From assembly GCF_001421435.1 (NCBI RefSeq), contig NZ_LMKA01000054.1, positions 1-56,811 on the forward strand: a stretch of DNA of 56,811 nucleotides. Direction: 5' to 3'. This document shows, piece by piece, positions 41,584 through 50,461 of the stretch. Origin of the DNA: Chryseobacterium sp. Leaf201 (lineage in GTDB: Bacteria > Bacteroidota > Bacteroidia > Flavobacteriales > Weeksellaceae). Within the stretch, counting starts at the first letter, position 1, and each line of letters opens with the position of its first letter. Under the pieces are notes generated by a model. It did not search any database and was not told the origin of the DNA. It saw only the letters and a list, made by a program, of their open reading frames with translations. Position numbers and translations under genes: made by a program.

Positions 41584-42981
41584 TTATTTTTCTATGGGCC
41601 CAATCGGATCAATCGGAAATTTGGGATTGATCAAAATCGGTTTAGGGAATGGAAACGGCCTTAACAGTCGGAGCTTAGTCGGAGCCTGTACCAGACCGGC
41701 GCCCACATCTCTCTTGGGCTGCGGTAAAGCTTTCGCGGTAGCAATCAGCTTATTCCAGAGATTCATTCCGCGCAGTCCTGTTGCCTGGGCCCAAAGTGCT
41801 GCAATCCCGGCTACATGCGGTGTTGCCATGCTGGTTCCGTTCCATGCAGCATATTTTCCAGGAAGTTTGGTTGATGAATATACATTTACACCAGGCCCTG
41901 CAATATCTACTGCACCATACGTAAGGAACTGGCCGCCGTTGGAAAATGCCGCAACATTCATATTAATATCTACGGCACCCACCGCCATGATGGAAGGGCA
42001 GTTTGCAGGATGCGAAACCGGCCTGATCAAACCCGGACGTGCAGAATCATTACCTGCGGCAGCCACAATTAAAGTTCCCAGAGACAGTGCTCTTGCGGCA
42101 GCCGTTTCAAAAACAGCAGAAAATCCTGAGTTTACCGTTGGTGCCCCGAGAGACATACTTACCACAGAGCAGCCGTTGGCAATGGCCCAGTTGATTCCGG
42201 CCAGAATTCCGCCGTCAGCGCCTTTGCCCAGATTATTAAGCACTTTACCGATATAAATCTGCGATCCATAAGCAATACCATAGCGTTCTGAAGCTGACAC
42301 TGAGCTTAAAGGGCCGCATGCCGTTCCCGTACAGTGTGTGCCGTGGCCGTGGCCGTCCTGTGAAGCCTGCCCGGAGACGAAGCTCTGCTGTACAATCGGC
42401 CTGCCAGAAAAATCAGGATGACTGAAATCAAAACCGGTATCCAGAATTGCCACCTTAATTCCGGCTCCCGTATAAGGGTTGTAGCTTAAAACGGTAGAGG
42501 GTGTAACTTTCGTCGCTTTCAGCCCCCACGTTGATCCTACAGATTCGATATCGGCTTCCATCGATGTATAATCTTCTTCGTTTAAAGGGGAACCGACAAG
42601 CATTTCCGTGAACTGATTAACGGCATCGCGATAACCTTCCACATATTTCTGCGTGGTATCATCCAGCATATGGATGGCGTACACTACCCTCTCTTTTTCC
42701 ACAATCATACTGCTTTCCCCGAGGCTGCTGATTGAATTTTCAACAGCAGGCTTTTCATTCAAAATGGCAATTCCCAGTTTATCAAGAATAATTCCGTCGG
42801 TATCTTCCAGATCTTTCATGGTGAAAAACTCGTTTTCAAAATCAAGCGAACTTTTCAGGTTCAGGCCGCTGTCCTGGTTTATAGAACTGATAGAATCTGC
42901 AGTGTTAGCTCCTTCAGGCAAAAGAACCAGATATTTTCCCGTGTATTCTACCTGTTCTGCTTTTTTTAAATTTTTTGACAT
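41584..42981 (-). CDS. S8 subtilisin-like protease without signal peptide
   Basis: The 465-aa protein has the complete Asp/His/Ser triad: ILDTGFDFSHPDF near residue 180, GHGTHCTG near 213 and GTSMATPHVAG near 382, with the oxyanion Asn in VAAAGND. The first ~150 residues resemble an I9-type propeptide (YLVLLPEGAN ... ERVVYAIHML). No signal peptide is seen at the start MSKNLKKAEQ. The C-terminal tail is Pro-rich (PFPFPKPILINPKFPIDP). Export is unclear: a cytoplasmic or non-classical location is possible. Confidence 0.88.
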   Translation of the reverse strand: MSKNLKKAEQVEYTGKYLVLLPEGANTADSISSINQDSGLNLKSSLDFENEFFTMKDLEDTDGIILDKLGIAILNEKPAVENSISSLGESSMIVEKERVVYAIHMLDDTTQKYVEGYRDAVNQFTEMLVGSPLNEEDYTSMEADIESVGSTWGLKATKVTPSTVLSYNPYTGAGIKVAILDTGFDFSHPDFSGRPIVQQSFVSGQASQDGHGHGTHCTGTACGPLSSVSASERYGIAYGSQIYIGKVLNNLGKGADGGILAGINWAIANGCSVVSMSLGAPTVNSGFSAVFETAAARALSLGTLIVAAAGNDSARPGLIRPVSHPANCPSIMAVGAVDINMNVAAFSNGGQFLTYGAVDIAGPGVNVYSSTKLPGKYAAWNGTSMATPHVAGIAALWAQATGLRGMNLWNKLIATAKALPQPKRDVGAGLVQAPTKLRLLRPFPFPKPILINPKFPIDPIGPIEK

Positions 42982-43142
42982 GATTTTATATTTTATTAAT
43001 TTCTGCCTACTCTTGGGATTTTCGGCGTTCTCCGTTTCTAAGAATGATTTTGATGTTTAAACACAGGTCAAAGGTCTGCAGAGTCAACAGCAAATTCCTC
43101 AGGGATTTACCTGAAACTTCAGCCAAAGACAACGGAAATATT

Positions 43143-43162
43143 TTACCGTAAAATCACGGTAA
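43143..43162. promoter_or_regulatory. Palindrome TTACCGT-N6-ACGGTAA
   Basis: Perfect 7-bp arms with a 6-bp spacer lie about 88 bp upstream of the operon that encodes a NarL/LuxR-type two-component system. A third GGTAA follows at 43163. The heptamers have the look of a LuxR-type response-regulator site. Whether it serves the plus-strand operon or the divergent S8 gene cannot be told. Confidence 0.5.
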
Positions 43163-43249
43163 GGTAAATGGGGAAAGACCTGAGCTTTTCCGGGAAAATT
43201 TTTGAGAGTTTTGTAAAATAATGTTTAATTTTAAATTAAAACCTTAATC

Positions 43250-43891
43250 ATGAGAATCCAGAATTTCACAACCGAACATTTTTTGCTTTACACAGTTACC
43301 TTCATTGCAGGCGGGCTGATTTTTTTACTGATCAGAAAGTTGACAGACCATTCTTCGGAACCGCCTTCCGTACCTGTTTCCCCGAATACAATGCCGGAGA
43401 TCCTCATCCGGAATATGATCAGCAATTACCGCAGGAACCAGCTTGCTGCCATTCAGAATTCATTGCAGATAACAGACGCGCAGTCGGTAAGTTTTGATAT
43501 CAGAACACTGAAAAACTTCATTTACAGCATTGAAAATGAAAGCAGGAAACGAAATTCTTCTGTAGACGAGAAAGATTTGGGGATCCGATTTTATTACGCA
43601 GCATATCCCGAAGATCTCAGCGCACCCGACTTTGACAGTGTGGATAAGAATTACGCAAAAAAGCATACGCTGATTATGATTCCTACCTTGAGCAGACTTG
43701 ACGAAACGGGTAATTACATGGATTTTGATTTTAATCCGCTTGACGGATCTACCTATATTCAGGGCCGGGAAAAAACTTCACAGCCTGAAACAAGGATGAT
43801 GGCAGTAAGCTCAAAATCCAGTTCTGAAGTGCTGGCACAGAATCATGGCGGCCTGATACCTCCGGATTCTATTGTAACCCAAAATTATTAA
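43250..43891 (+). CDS. Membrane-anchored hypothetical protein
   Basis: The 213-aa protein has one N-terminal transmembrane helix (FLLYTVTFIAGGLIFLLI) and a soluble domain of ~170 residues: a helical part (NMISNYRRNQLAAIQNSL) followed by a segment FDIRTLKNFIYSIENESRK and GIRFYYAAYPED. No catalytic motif is recognised. It is the first gene of a tight operon with the membrane protein, kinase and response regulator, and could be their signal partner. Confidence 0.7.
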   Translation: MRIQNFTTEHFLLYTVTFIAGGLIFLLIRKLTDHSSEPPSVPVSPNTMPEILIRNMISNYRRNQLAAIQNSLQITDAQSVSFDIRTLKNFIYSIENESRKRNSSVDEKDLGIRFYYAAYPEDLSAPDFDSVDKNYAKKHTLIMIPTLSRLDETGNYMDFDFNPLDGSTYIQGREKTSQPETRMMAVSSKSSSEVLAQNHGGLIPPDSIVTQNY

Positions 43892-43894
43892 ACA

Positions 43895-44545
43895 ATGGAT
43901 CTCATTAGGCACATCCTGGAATATATTTTTTACCTGTCTGAAGGATTTGCCGCCTTAACAGCACTGTATTTTATAAAGTCTGTAAAAGAAAAAACCTGGA
44001 AATTTTTTACCGCTTATCTGGTCATCATTTTTGTTTTAGACCTCTTCGGGAGATTTGGGTATATGTTTTTTGAGTTTTCGAAAATGTACTATTACAATTA
44101 CCTGGTAATTCCTCTACAGTTTATTTTTTTCTTCTGGCTTTATACGGTGAGATTTCCAAACGGGAAACTTTATTTTTATTCATTGACCTTTCTTTATCTC
44201 GTTTCATTTTTACCAAGTGAGCTTTATTTCAGCAAGAGCACGATTATCAATTCATTTAATTATACGTTCGGATGTTTTTTACTGCTGGTTTTAATTGTTT
44301 CAGAATATTACCGGCAGCTGTATGCTGATGACATCCTCTATTTCAGGAAAAACAGGATGTTTTATATCAATCTCGGTGTCACACTGTTCTACATCGGAAC
44401 CTTGCCGTTTTACACTTTTTATAAAATACTGTACAGCGAATATCCATCTTTGTGGTTAACGTACTGCTCGTACGCACAGATCTCGGACATCCTTATGTAT
44501 TTACTTTTTTCAGCTTCTTTTATATGGGGAAAACAGAATTTTTAG
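43895..44545 (+). CDS. Multi-pass membrane protein upstream of kinase
   Basis: The 216-aa protein has about six transmembrane helices rich in Phe/Tyr/Leu (WKFFTAYLVIIFVLDLFGR, LVIPLQFIFFFWLYTVRF) and no soluble domain. Its 3' end overlaps the kinase start by 22 bp, so the two are translationally linked. The kinase itself has only one transmembrane helix and no sensor domain, so this protein may be its membrane sensor (inference). No family recognised. Confidence 0.75.
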   Translation: MDLIRHILEYIFYLSEGFAALTALYFIKSVKEKTWKFFTAYLVIIFVLDLFGRFGYMFFEFSKMYYYNYLVIPLQFIFFFWLYTVRFPNGKLYFYSLTFLYLVSFLPSELYFSKSTIINSFNYTFGCFLLLVLIVSEYYRQLYADDILYFRKNRMFYINLGVTLFYIGTLPFYTFYKILYSEYPSLWLTYCSYAQISDILMYLLFSASFIWGKQNF

Positions 44546-45309
44546 TAACGTTGATCATCTTCAACCTGTTTTTTGTAATGTTCGTCGTTGCAATTGTTGT
44601 GTATATCAATAAATACCGGCTCAGGAAAAAGCAGTACCTTAATGAGATGAGGCTGAAAAACGAGATTCACGAAAAAGAGCTTCTCACAATGCAGATTGAG
44701 ATCCAGCAGGCTACCATGCAGCAGATCGGCAGAGAACTTCATGATAACATCGGGCAGAAACTTACTCTGGTAAGCCTGTATGCCCAACAGCTGCTGCACG
44801 AAAAAAAGGAGGAACAGGTAAATGATCGTATCGAACAGATCTCCCAGATCACAAACGAATCGCTGGAAGACCTGCGAAACCTTTCCCGGACACTTACAGA
44901 CGACAACATCAGCAATAAAGATATTGTTACATTGATTGATAATGAGATATCAAAAATAAAATCGCTCCACAAATGTAAAATTTCATTTGAAAATAACTTA
45001 AAAAACAGTGACCTCAGCTTTTCTCACAAAAACGTGCTCTTAAGGGTTATCCAGGAGTTTATCCAGAACAGCATGAAACACTCTGAGTGTGAAAATATTT
45101 TTATAAAATTAACCGGCCCGGAAGCGTATCTGTGGAAACTGGAACTTAAAGACGACGGAAAAGGGTTTGTTCAAGACGCACATAAAAGCAACGGAATCGG
45201 CCTTGCCAACATAAGGAAAAGAGCAGAAATCATCGGCGCGGAATATGAACTTACCACCGCACCGAACAAAGGCACAGCAATCACCCTGAAAATAAAACAT
45301 CCATCATGA
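44524..45309 (+). CDS. HisKA_3-type sensor histidine kinase
   Basis: From ATG 44524 (MGKTEFLV) the protein has 261 aa; the upstream ATG at 44452 lies within the preceding gene and is unlikely. One N-terminal transmembrane helix is followed by a coiled coil and the phosphoacceptor His73 in GRELHDNIGQKL. The HATPase domain shows N box EFIQNSMKHS, G1 DDGKGF and G2 GIGLANIRKRAE. It is a NarX/DegS-like kinase. The stop overlaps the start of the response regulator by 4 bp (ATGA). Confidence 0.92.
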   Translation: MGKTEFLVTLIIFNLFFVMFVVAIVVYINKYRLRKKQYLNEMRLKNEIHEKELLTMQIEIQQATMQQIGRELHDNIGQKLTLVSLYAQQLLHEKKEEQVNDRIEQISQITNESLEDLRNLSRTLTDDNISNKDIVTLIDNEISKIKSLHKCKISFENNLKNSDLSFSHKNVLLRVIQEFIQNSMKHSECENIFIKLTGPEAYLWKLELKDDGKGFVQDAHKSNGIGLANIRKRAEIIGAEYELTTAPNKGTAITLKIKHPS

Positions 45310-45947
45310 AAACCACTGTTGTTATCGTAGACGATCATATCCTGATTGCAAAAGCGCTTGAAAGCATCGTTACTCATTTTAAAGATTTTGAAGTCCTGTA
45401 TGTCTGCGAAAACGGCCGCCGTCTTCAGGAGAATTTAGCCAATCATGCAAAAGTGCCTGACATTATCCTTCTGGATATCAGCATGCCCGAAATGGATGGT
45501 TTTGAAACCATACTCTGGCTGCAAAGTGAATATACTGAAGTAAAAACCATAGCCTTAAGCATGCAGGGCGACGACAGCAGTGTGATTAAAATGGTGAGAA
45601 ACGGGTCCAAAGGGTACCTGCTGAAAAACACAAGCCCGGCAAAACTTGAAAAAGCATTAACAAGAGTGCGCGACGACGGTTTTTATTATCCTGAATGGGC
45701 CTCAAAAATTATCTTTTCAAATTTTAAACATCATGAAGAAAGTACAGCATTAAAATTTTCAGACCGCGAAAAAGAATTTCTGAAGTATGCCGTTACAGAA
45801 CTCAGTTATAAAGAAATTGCAGAAAAAATGTGCTGCAGCCCAAGAACCGTGGAAAGCTACCGCGATCAGCTTTGCGAAAAACTGGAACTGAAAACCCGGG
45901 TCGGGCTTGCTGTTTTTGCCTTGAAAAACGGTTTCGCAGATTCTTAA
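45306..45947 (+). CDS. NarL/LuxR-type response regulator
   Basis: The 213-aa protein has a receiver domain with the phospho-Asp near 57 in IILLDISMPEMDG and Lys in GYLLKNT, and a C-terminal LuxR HTH (FSDREKEFLKYAVTELSYKEIAEKMCCSPRTVESYR, in two helices). It is paired with the overlapping kinase gene. A TTACCGT palindrome upstream of the operon could be an autoregulatory site. Confidence 0.94.
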   Translation: MKTTVVIVDDHILIAKALESIVTHFKDFEVLYVCENGRRLQENLANHAKVPDIILLDISMPEMDGFETILWLQSEYTEVKTIALSMQGDDSSVIKMVRNGSKGYLLKNTSPAKLEKALTRVRDDGFYYPEWASKIIFSNFKHHEESTALKFSDREKEFLKYAVTELSYKEIAEKMCCSPRTVESYRDQLCEKLELKTRVGLAVFALKNGFADS

Positions 45948-45952
45948 AAGAA

Positions 45953-45982
45953 AAAAACTTTTTCAATAATAAAAAAGTTTTT
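45953..45982. terminator. Weak bidirectional hairpin
   Basis: An A/T-rich 10-bp stem (AAAAACTTTT with AAAAGTTTTT) lies between the convergent response-regulator and M1 peptidase genes. Only one G-C pair supports it, so it may be inefficient. Confidence 0.45.
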
Positions 45983-45987
45983 AAGTT

Positions 45988-47850
45988 CTACCAGGTTTTA
46001 CTGTTGTCAGCCGGCGTATAATCCATAAAAATGCCGCCATCCAGATTCACGGACTTTGCTTTTTTCGTAACCGGAATGGTGAGCATCGTTTTCTTCTGGT
46101 CTTTTTCCCATACGGATGGTGAAAAATGCAGTTTTTCAACCGTTCCGTCCTCATAACCGATTTCAGCATCGAAAGGAATCGCAAAACCTCCCACGTTATC
46201 CACATGCACGGTAAGAAGGCCGTTTGCCTCTGAGGTATCTGAAACTTTAAGGTCAATATAATAATTCGTATAAAACCAGTTATTAAAAAACCAGTTGAGA
46301 TTTTTCCCCGAGCCTGTATTCATTGAGTTGAAATAATCCCACGGAACCGGATGCTTTCCGTTCCAGTTGTTCATGTAATGATGCAGTGCTTTTTTAAAAA
46401 GGTTATCACCCAGATAGTCTTTTAAGGCCAGATAAGACAGAGAAGATTTCACATAAGAATTGTTTCCGTAACCTGCCCCGCTTACCTGCGTGCTCATCGT
46501 GATGATCGGCTGGTCCTGTTCTGCAGAAGGATCACTGATCCATCTTTTTACCCTGAAATTTTTATAAAATTCCTTTGCTTTTGCCTCCCCGTTTTCATCA
46601 ATTCCGATAAGATATTCCAGTGTGGTCGCCCATCCTTCATCCATGAATGCATACCGGGTTTCATTGATTCCCATATAGAAAGGGAAATAAGTGTGTGCAA
46701 TTTCATGGTCTGCGGTAAGCCTTGCATCCTGAAAATCATCCGGGATACTGGTATCATTAATCATCATCGGGTATTCCATATCTGCATACCCTTGAATTGC
46801 GGTCATCACATTGTACGGATATTCAACGCCCGGCCAGTTTTTTGAAAACCAGTCCAGATTATAACGCATCCACTCTGTATAATGTTCAAAATCTTTCGCT
46901 CCGGCTTTATATGCAGTCTGAACACTGGCTCTTTTTGTTTTAAGCTGGACACTTGAGGCATCCCATACATAATGGCTGCTCAGGGCAAAACAGAAATCCG
47001 TAATATTTGCGGCTCTGAATTTCCAGGTATTCCATTTGTTCTGCTTCGTGACTTTCCCGGATTTCATTTCCTGTTCGGAAGCGATATGAATGATCTTGTC
47101 GCTTTTTAACGAAGCCCTGTATCTTTTTAAATATTCAGGCTGAAGCACCGCATCAGGATTCAGGAAATCTCCCGTTGCCCAGACCACATAATTTTTCGGT
47201 GCCGTAATGGCGAAGCTGTAATCATTGAAATCATTGTAAAACTCCTGCCGGTCTGAATGGGGAAGCATATCCCAGCCGTTATAATCATCATAGACGGAAA
47301 TCCTCGGAAAGGAATAGGCCACGTAAAAAGTTTCAGGATCAATCTGCCCTTCCCTGCCGCTTTGTACGGATAACGGATATTCCCATTCTATTTTAATTTC
47401 CGCTTTTGTCCTGGATTTCAGAACCTTGCTGAGCTTTACCTTTTCTACGGTTCCCCAGTCGTCGGTATTCACTGCATACTTTTCACCGTTTACTGTAAAC
47501 GACCTGATGTGAAGGCCTGATGATAAAAAATCTTTGGAAACCACGCCTGATCTCGGGGCCTGAGGTTTGTGCAGATTGTTGACAAAGCGTATCGCAAGTT
47601 CATTAAGATCGTCCGGACTGTTATTGCTGTATACAATGGTTTCTTTTCCTAAAACGGTTTTTGAAGCGGCATCTACCTTTACTTCAACATTATACACCCC
47701 TTTGTTCTGCCAGTAATTTTTACCGGGAGCACCCGAAAGGTCACGCGTACCGTTTTCGGATGCTTTTTTAATATTCCTGGGCATATACAGCTCCTGAGCG
47801 GAAACCTGTACTGAAGCCAACATGACCAATCCAAAGAAAAGTTTTTTCAT
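45988..47850 (-). CDS. M1-family metallopeptidase (exported)
   Basis: The 620-aa gluzincin has a signal peptide ending VSAQ. The N-terminal beta domain is followed by the catalytic domain with HEIAHTYFPFYMG near residue 382 and the third ligand Glu in FMDEGWATTLEY. The exopeptidase-type motif is IQGYADMEYPMM, a variant of GAMEN. It likely acts as a periplasmic or surface aminopeptidase. The larger M1 protein at 53437-55635 is a paralogue with a C-terminal extension. Confidence 0.9.
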   Translation of the reverse strand: MKKLFFGLVMLASVQVSAQELYMPRNIKKASENGTRDLSGAPGKNYWQNKGVYNVEVKVDAASKTVLGKETIVYSNNSPDDLNELAIRFVNNLHKPQAPRSGVVSKDFLSSGLHIRSFTVNGEKYAVNTDDWGTVEKVKLSKVLKSRTKAEIKIEWEYPLSVQSGREGQIDPETFYVAYSFPRISVYDDYNGWDMLPHSDRQEFYNDFNDYSFAITAPKNYVVWATGDFLNPDAVLQPEYLKRYRASLKSDKIIHIASEQEMKSGKVTKQNKWNTWKFRAANITDFCFALSSHYVWDASSVQLKTKRASVQTAYKAGAKDFEHYTEWMRYNLDWFSKNWPGVEYPYNVMTAIQGYADMEYPMMINDTSIPDDFQDARLTADHEIAHTYFPFYMGINETRYAFMDEGWATTLEYLIGIDENGEAKAKEFYKNFRVKRWISDPSAEQDQPIITMSTQVSGAGYGNNSYVKSSLSYLALKDYLGDNLFKKALHHYMNNWNGKHPVPWDYFNSMNTGSGKNLNWFFNNWFYTNYYIDLKVSDTSEANGLLTVHVDNVGGFAIPFDAEIGYEDGTVEKLHFSPSVWEKDQKKTMLTIPVTKKAKSVNLDGGIFMDYTPADNSKTW

Positions 47851-47939
47851 GTAAATTTTTTAATACCTGATCACAAAATTAAGCAAAATGTTGCAGAAAA
47901 ATTATGATGTTAAGTCTCAATATAATGACAAGTTCAATA

Positions 47940-50312
47940 TTACATCCTTCCCTGCTCGTCTGCTTTCTTAATGGATTTGGCATCCTTCACCGATTGGTTT
48001 CCGAAGTTGAATTTTAAAGAGAGAGTAACGCTTTGCGTATCGCGGTAATCAATAAAATAATTATCCTGATTGGCATATCTGGTACTTACCTTTTCACCGG
48101 ATGTCCTGAAAATATCATTAAAGATAAAACTTGCTTCCAGTTTATTGCTGAAAAACTTTTTATTCATCACCAGATATGCAGACGAAGATCCTGAAATTGT
48201 GAATGTTCCCTGGATGGAAGGCGAATTATACCGGTGGCCCAGCTCCAGTTTCCAGTCACTTTTTTTATCCAGTGTAAAACTGGTGGAAATATCAGAAACC
48301 CAATTCCAGACTTTATTTTTATAGAGCAAACGGTCAATTCCCATAAAATAATTCTCATTGTGCTCAATGTTTTCAGAGAGGCTTAAACTCCACCAGGGCC
48401 TGATCTGAAAATTTTTGTACAGGTTTAAACCATACGCCTGGCCTTTTTCAATATTCGTATAATAATACACCAGATTATTGACACTGGGGTCCTGATAAGA
48501 GATTTCCATCGATGGGAAGATTTCTTTCCTGTAATAGAAATCAAGGTTCCATTCTTTCCAGGTGTAGGTTAAGTTAAGGTTGTGGATAATTGTGGCTTTC
48601 AGCTTCGGGTCGCCCTGGAAATAGGAAAACAGGTTGTAATAAGACTTTGCAGGATTGAGCCATGAGTAAGACGGACGGCTGATGCGCTTTCCGTAAGACA
48701 GCCCGAACTGATGATTGCTTTCTGTAGTATATTGGGCATAAAACGTGGGAAATAATTTCCAGTAATTGTTTTTATTGATTTCAAAAGGTTCTGAGACCAC
48801 CCCTTCCAGATCGGTTTTCTCAGCCCGGAGGCCTGCTTTGAAATTCCATTTTCCGGGATTATACGCCAATGAGGAATACAGTGCGAAATTGTATTCTTTA
48901 TAATCAAAAATATTGCTTTTATCTGCCCTGTACTGCAACGCTCCATTTTCATTATCAGAAAAATCAAGCTGGCTGCCGGTTTTCACGAAACTGTATTTCC
49001 CTCCGGATTCCAGTTCCCATTTTTCATTTTTCCACTGATAATCTGCCTGTGTGGAATAGAGCTGCACATCACTTTTATTGTTCGTTACAAAGTTATTCTC
49101 TGCGGGCGGCTGATTGACAAAATCAAGATACGTCAGGACATTCTGATATTTCCGGGCATTGTTTCCTGCAAAATAATTCGTCCATGTCAGTTTGCTTTTA
49201 GCATTCAGCTTCCGGTCTGCCTGAAAGCTTACCGAATTATTGATGATCCGGGAATGGTGGTCATTGATGGTGGTATACATGGATTCCGCCACATTCTGAT
49301 TATTATAGATCAGGGTAGGGACATTGTAGGTTCCGAAAGATCTCGGACTGAAAAATCCTGAATAATTCAGGCTCACATTCGTAAGGCTGTCGATTTCATA
49401 TTCCAGATTGAAATTCAGGGTGTTCTGGCTTCTGTTCTGGTCTTTCCTGTTCATGGTGCTGATCCACCGCTTCTGGTCTTCAGCATAGTTTACATAATCA
49501 GTCCCTTCACGGTAATAGGTCCCGCTCCCGAAATAATAGTTTGCCATTACCGAAAGCCTGTTCTTTTTATAATACTGCGAAATTCCGGCTAACCCTTTTG
49601 CATATTGGCTCTGTATGTATTTTGAGGTGATGGTTCCGCGGTACCCTTCAATCTTATTTTTTTTCATCACGATATTGAGAACGGCACTTCCGGATGCTTC
49701 ATATTTGGCAGGCGGATTGGTAATCACCTCAACGGATTTCACTTCATCACCCTGGGTATTTTCCAATAAGTTTTTCAGTTCATCCCCGGTCAGCATAACT
49801 CTTTTATCATTGATGGTCACCAAAATACTCTGGCTTCCTTTGATGGCTAAAACATCATTTCCTGCCGTAACTCCGGGTGTTTTTTTAATAATCTCCCAGG
49901 CGTTAAGCGAAGAAATATTGCTGTTTTCCACATTAAATTCCAGCCGGTCTATTTTTCTTTTCACCAACGGCTTCTGCCTGGTCATTACCACTTCCTGAAT
50001 GTCCTGAACCTCTTTTTTCAGAACAATCTGCAAGGCTCCGTTTTCAATTTCCAGATTGAGCGTTTTTTCAGCCTGGGTGTACTCCAGATCTTTGATGATT
50101 AATTTTACCGATTTGTCATCAATATTTTCCAACATGAAAAATCCGTTCTGATCTGTGGTCAGAGTTTTTATTAAAGCATTCTGCGAATTATAAACTTCTA
50201 CAGAAACCAAAGGAAGCTTTTCATTCTGGGTGTTGGTAACCGTTCCCTGGATGGTATGTTTCTGGGAAAACAGCAGCACCGGAAAAAATAATAAAATGAG
50301 GAATTTATACAT
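47940..50312 (-). CDS. Outer-membrane beta-barrel (TonB-receptor-like)
   Basis: The 790-aa outer-membrane protein has a signal peptide (LLFFPVLLFSQ), a CarboxypepD_reg-like domain at ~20-105 (IQGTVTNTQNEKLPLVSVEVYN), a plug-like region (IIKKTPGVTAGNDVLAIKGS, VMLTGDELKNLLENTQGDEVKSVEVITNPPAKY in pieces) and a long C-terminal beta-barrel of the OMP_b-brl_3 type. No obvious TonB box is seen, and no SusD partner is present. It is divergent from an OmpR-type two-component system, sharing one 149-bp regulatory gap. Confidence 0.88.
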   Translation of the reverse strand: MYKFLILLFFPVLLFSQKHTIQGTVTNTQNEKLPLVSVEVYNSQNALIKTLTTDQNGFFMLENIDDKSVKLIIKDLEYTQAEKTLNLEIENGALQIVLKKEVQDIQEVVMTRQKPLVKRKIDRLEFNVENSNISSLNAWEIIKKTPGVTAGNDVLAIKGSQSILVTINDKRVMLTGDELKNLLENTQGDEVKSVEVITNPPAKYEASGSAVLNIVMKKNKIEGYRGTITSKYIQSQYAKGLAGISQYYKKNRLSVMANYYFGSGTYYREGTDYVNYAEDQKRWISTMNRKDQNRSQNTLNFNLEYEIDSLTNVSLNYSGFFSPRSFGTYNVPTLIYNNQNVAESMYTTINDHHSRIINNSVSFQADRKLNAKSKLTWTNYFAGNNARKYQNVLTYLDFVNQPPAENNFVTNNKSDVQLYSTQADYQWKNEKWELESGGKYSFVKTGSQLDFSDNENGALQYRADKSNIFDYKEYNFALYSSLAYNPGKWNFKAGLRAEKTDLEGVVSEPFEINKNNYWKLFPTFYAQYTTESNHQFGLSYGKRISRPSYSWLNPAKSYYNLFSYFQGDPKLKATIIHNLNLTYTWKEWNLDFYYRKEIFPSMEISYQDPSVNNLVYYYTNIEKGQAYGLNLYKNFQIRPWWSLSLSENIEHNENYFMGIDRLLYKNKVWNWVSDISTSFTLDKKSDWKLELGHRYNSPSIQGTFTISGSSSAYLVMNKKFFSNKLEASFIFNDIFRTSGEKVSTRYANQDNYFIDYRDTQSVTLSLKFNFGNQSVKDAKSIKKADEQGRM

Positions 50313-50393
50313 CGTTAATTTTTTTTAGGTTTAAAAAACGGAGGGCAATACATTTCTCCCGCTACAAAAGTCTGCATTGGCAAAGAGAATTTG

Positions 50394-50456
50394 GGTTAAC
50401 GGAAGGTTAATGAAGGGTTAATGGCTGCCGGACAAAAGATGAAAGCTTTATCTTTG
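50394..50456 (+). promoter_or_regulatory. Three GGTTAA direct repeats and TATCTTTG promoter
   Basis: GGTTAA occurs at 50394, 50405 and 50416, an exact 11-bp pitch, as expected for OmpR/PhoB-class regulators binding on one face of the DNA. Downstream is TATCTTTG (50449-50456), an exact -7 consensus for Bacteroidetes sigma-A. The box ends 5 bp before the kinase ATG at 50462, so the transcript would be leaderless or nearly so. No -33 box is evident, consistent with an activator-dependent promoter. Confidence 0.65.
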
Positions 50457-50461
50457 TTTCA

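Noticed and set aside
41537..42256. 239-aa plus-strand open frame
   Set aside because: It is the antisense shadow of the S8 protease gene, whose catalytic motifs are on the minus strand.
44452..44523. Longer N-terminus for the NarL-type kinase
   Set aside because: These codons lie inside the upstream membrane-protein gene, and the residues do not add a plausible domain. ATG 44524 leads directly into the TM helix.
47940..50312. SusC/SusD polysaccharide utilisation locus
   Set aside because: No SusD-like lipoprotein or glycosidase is nearby, and the barrel lacks the long SusC length (~1000 aa).
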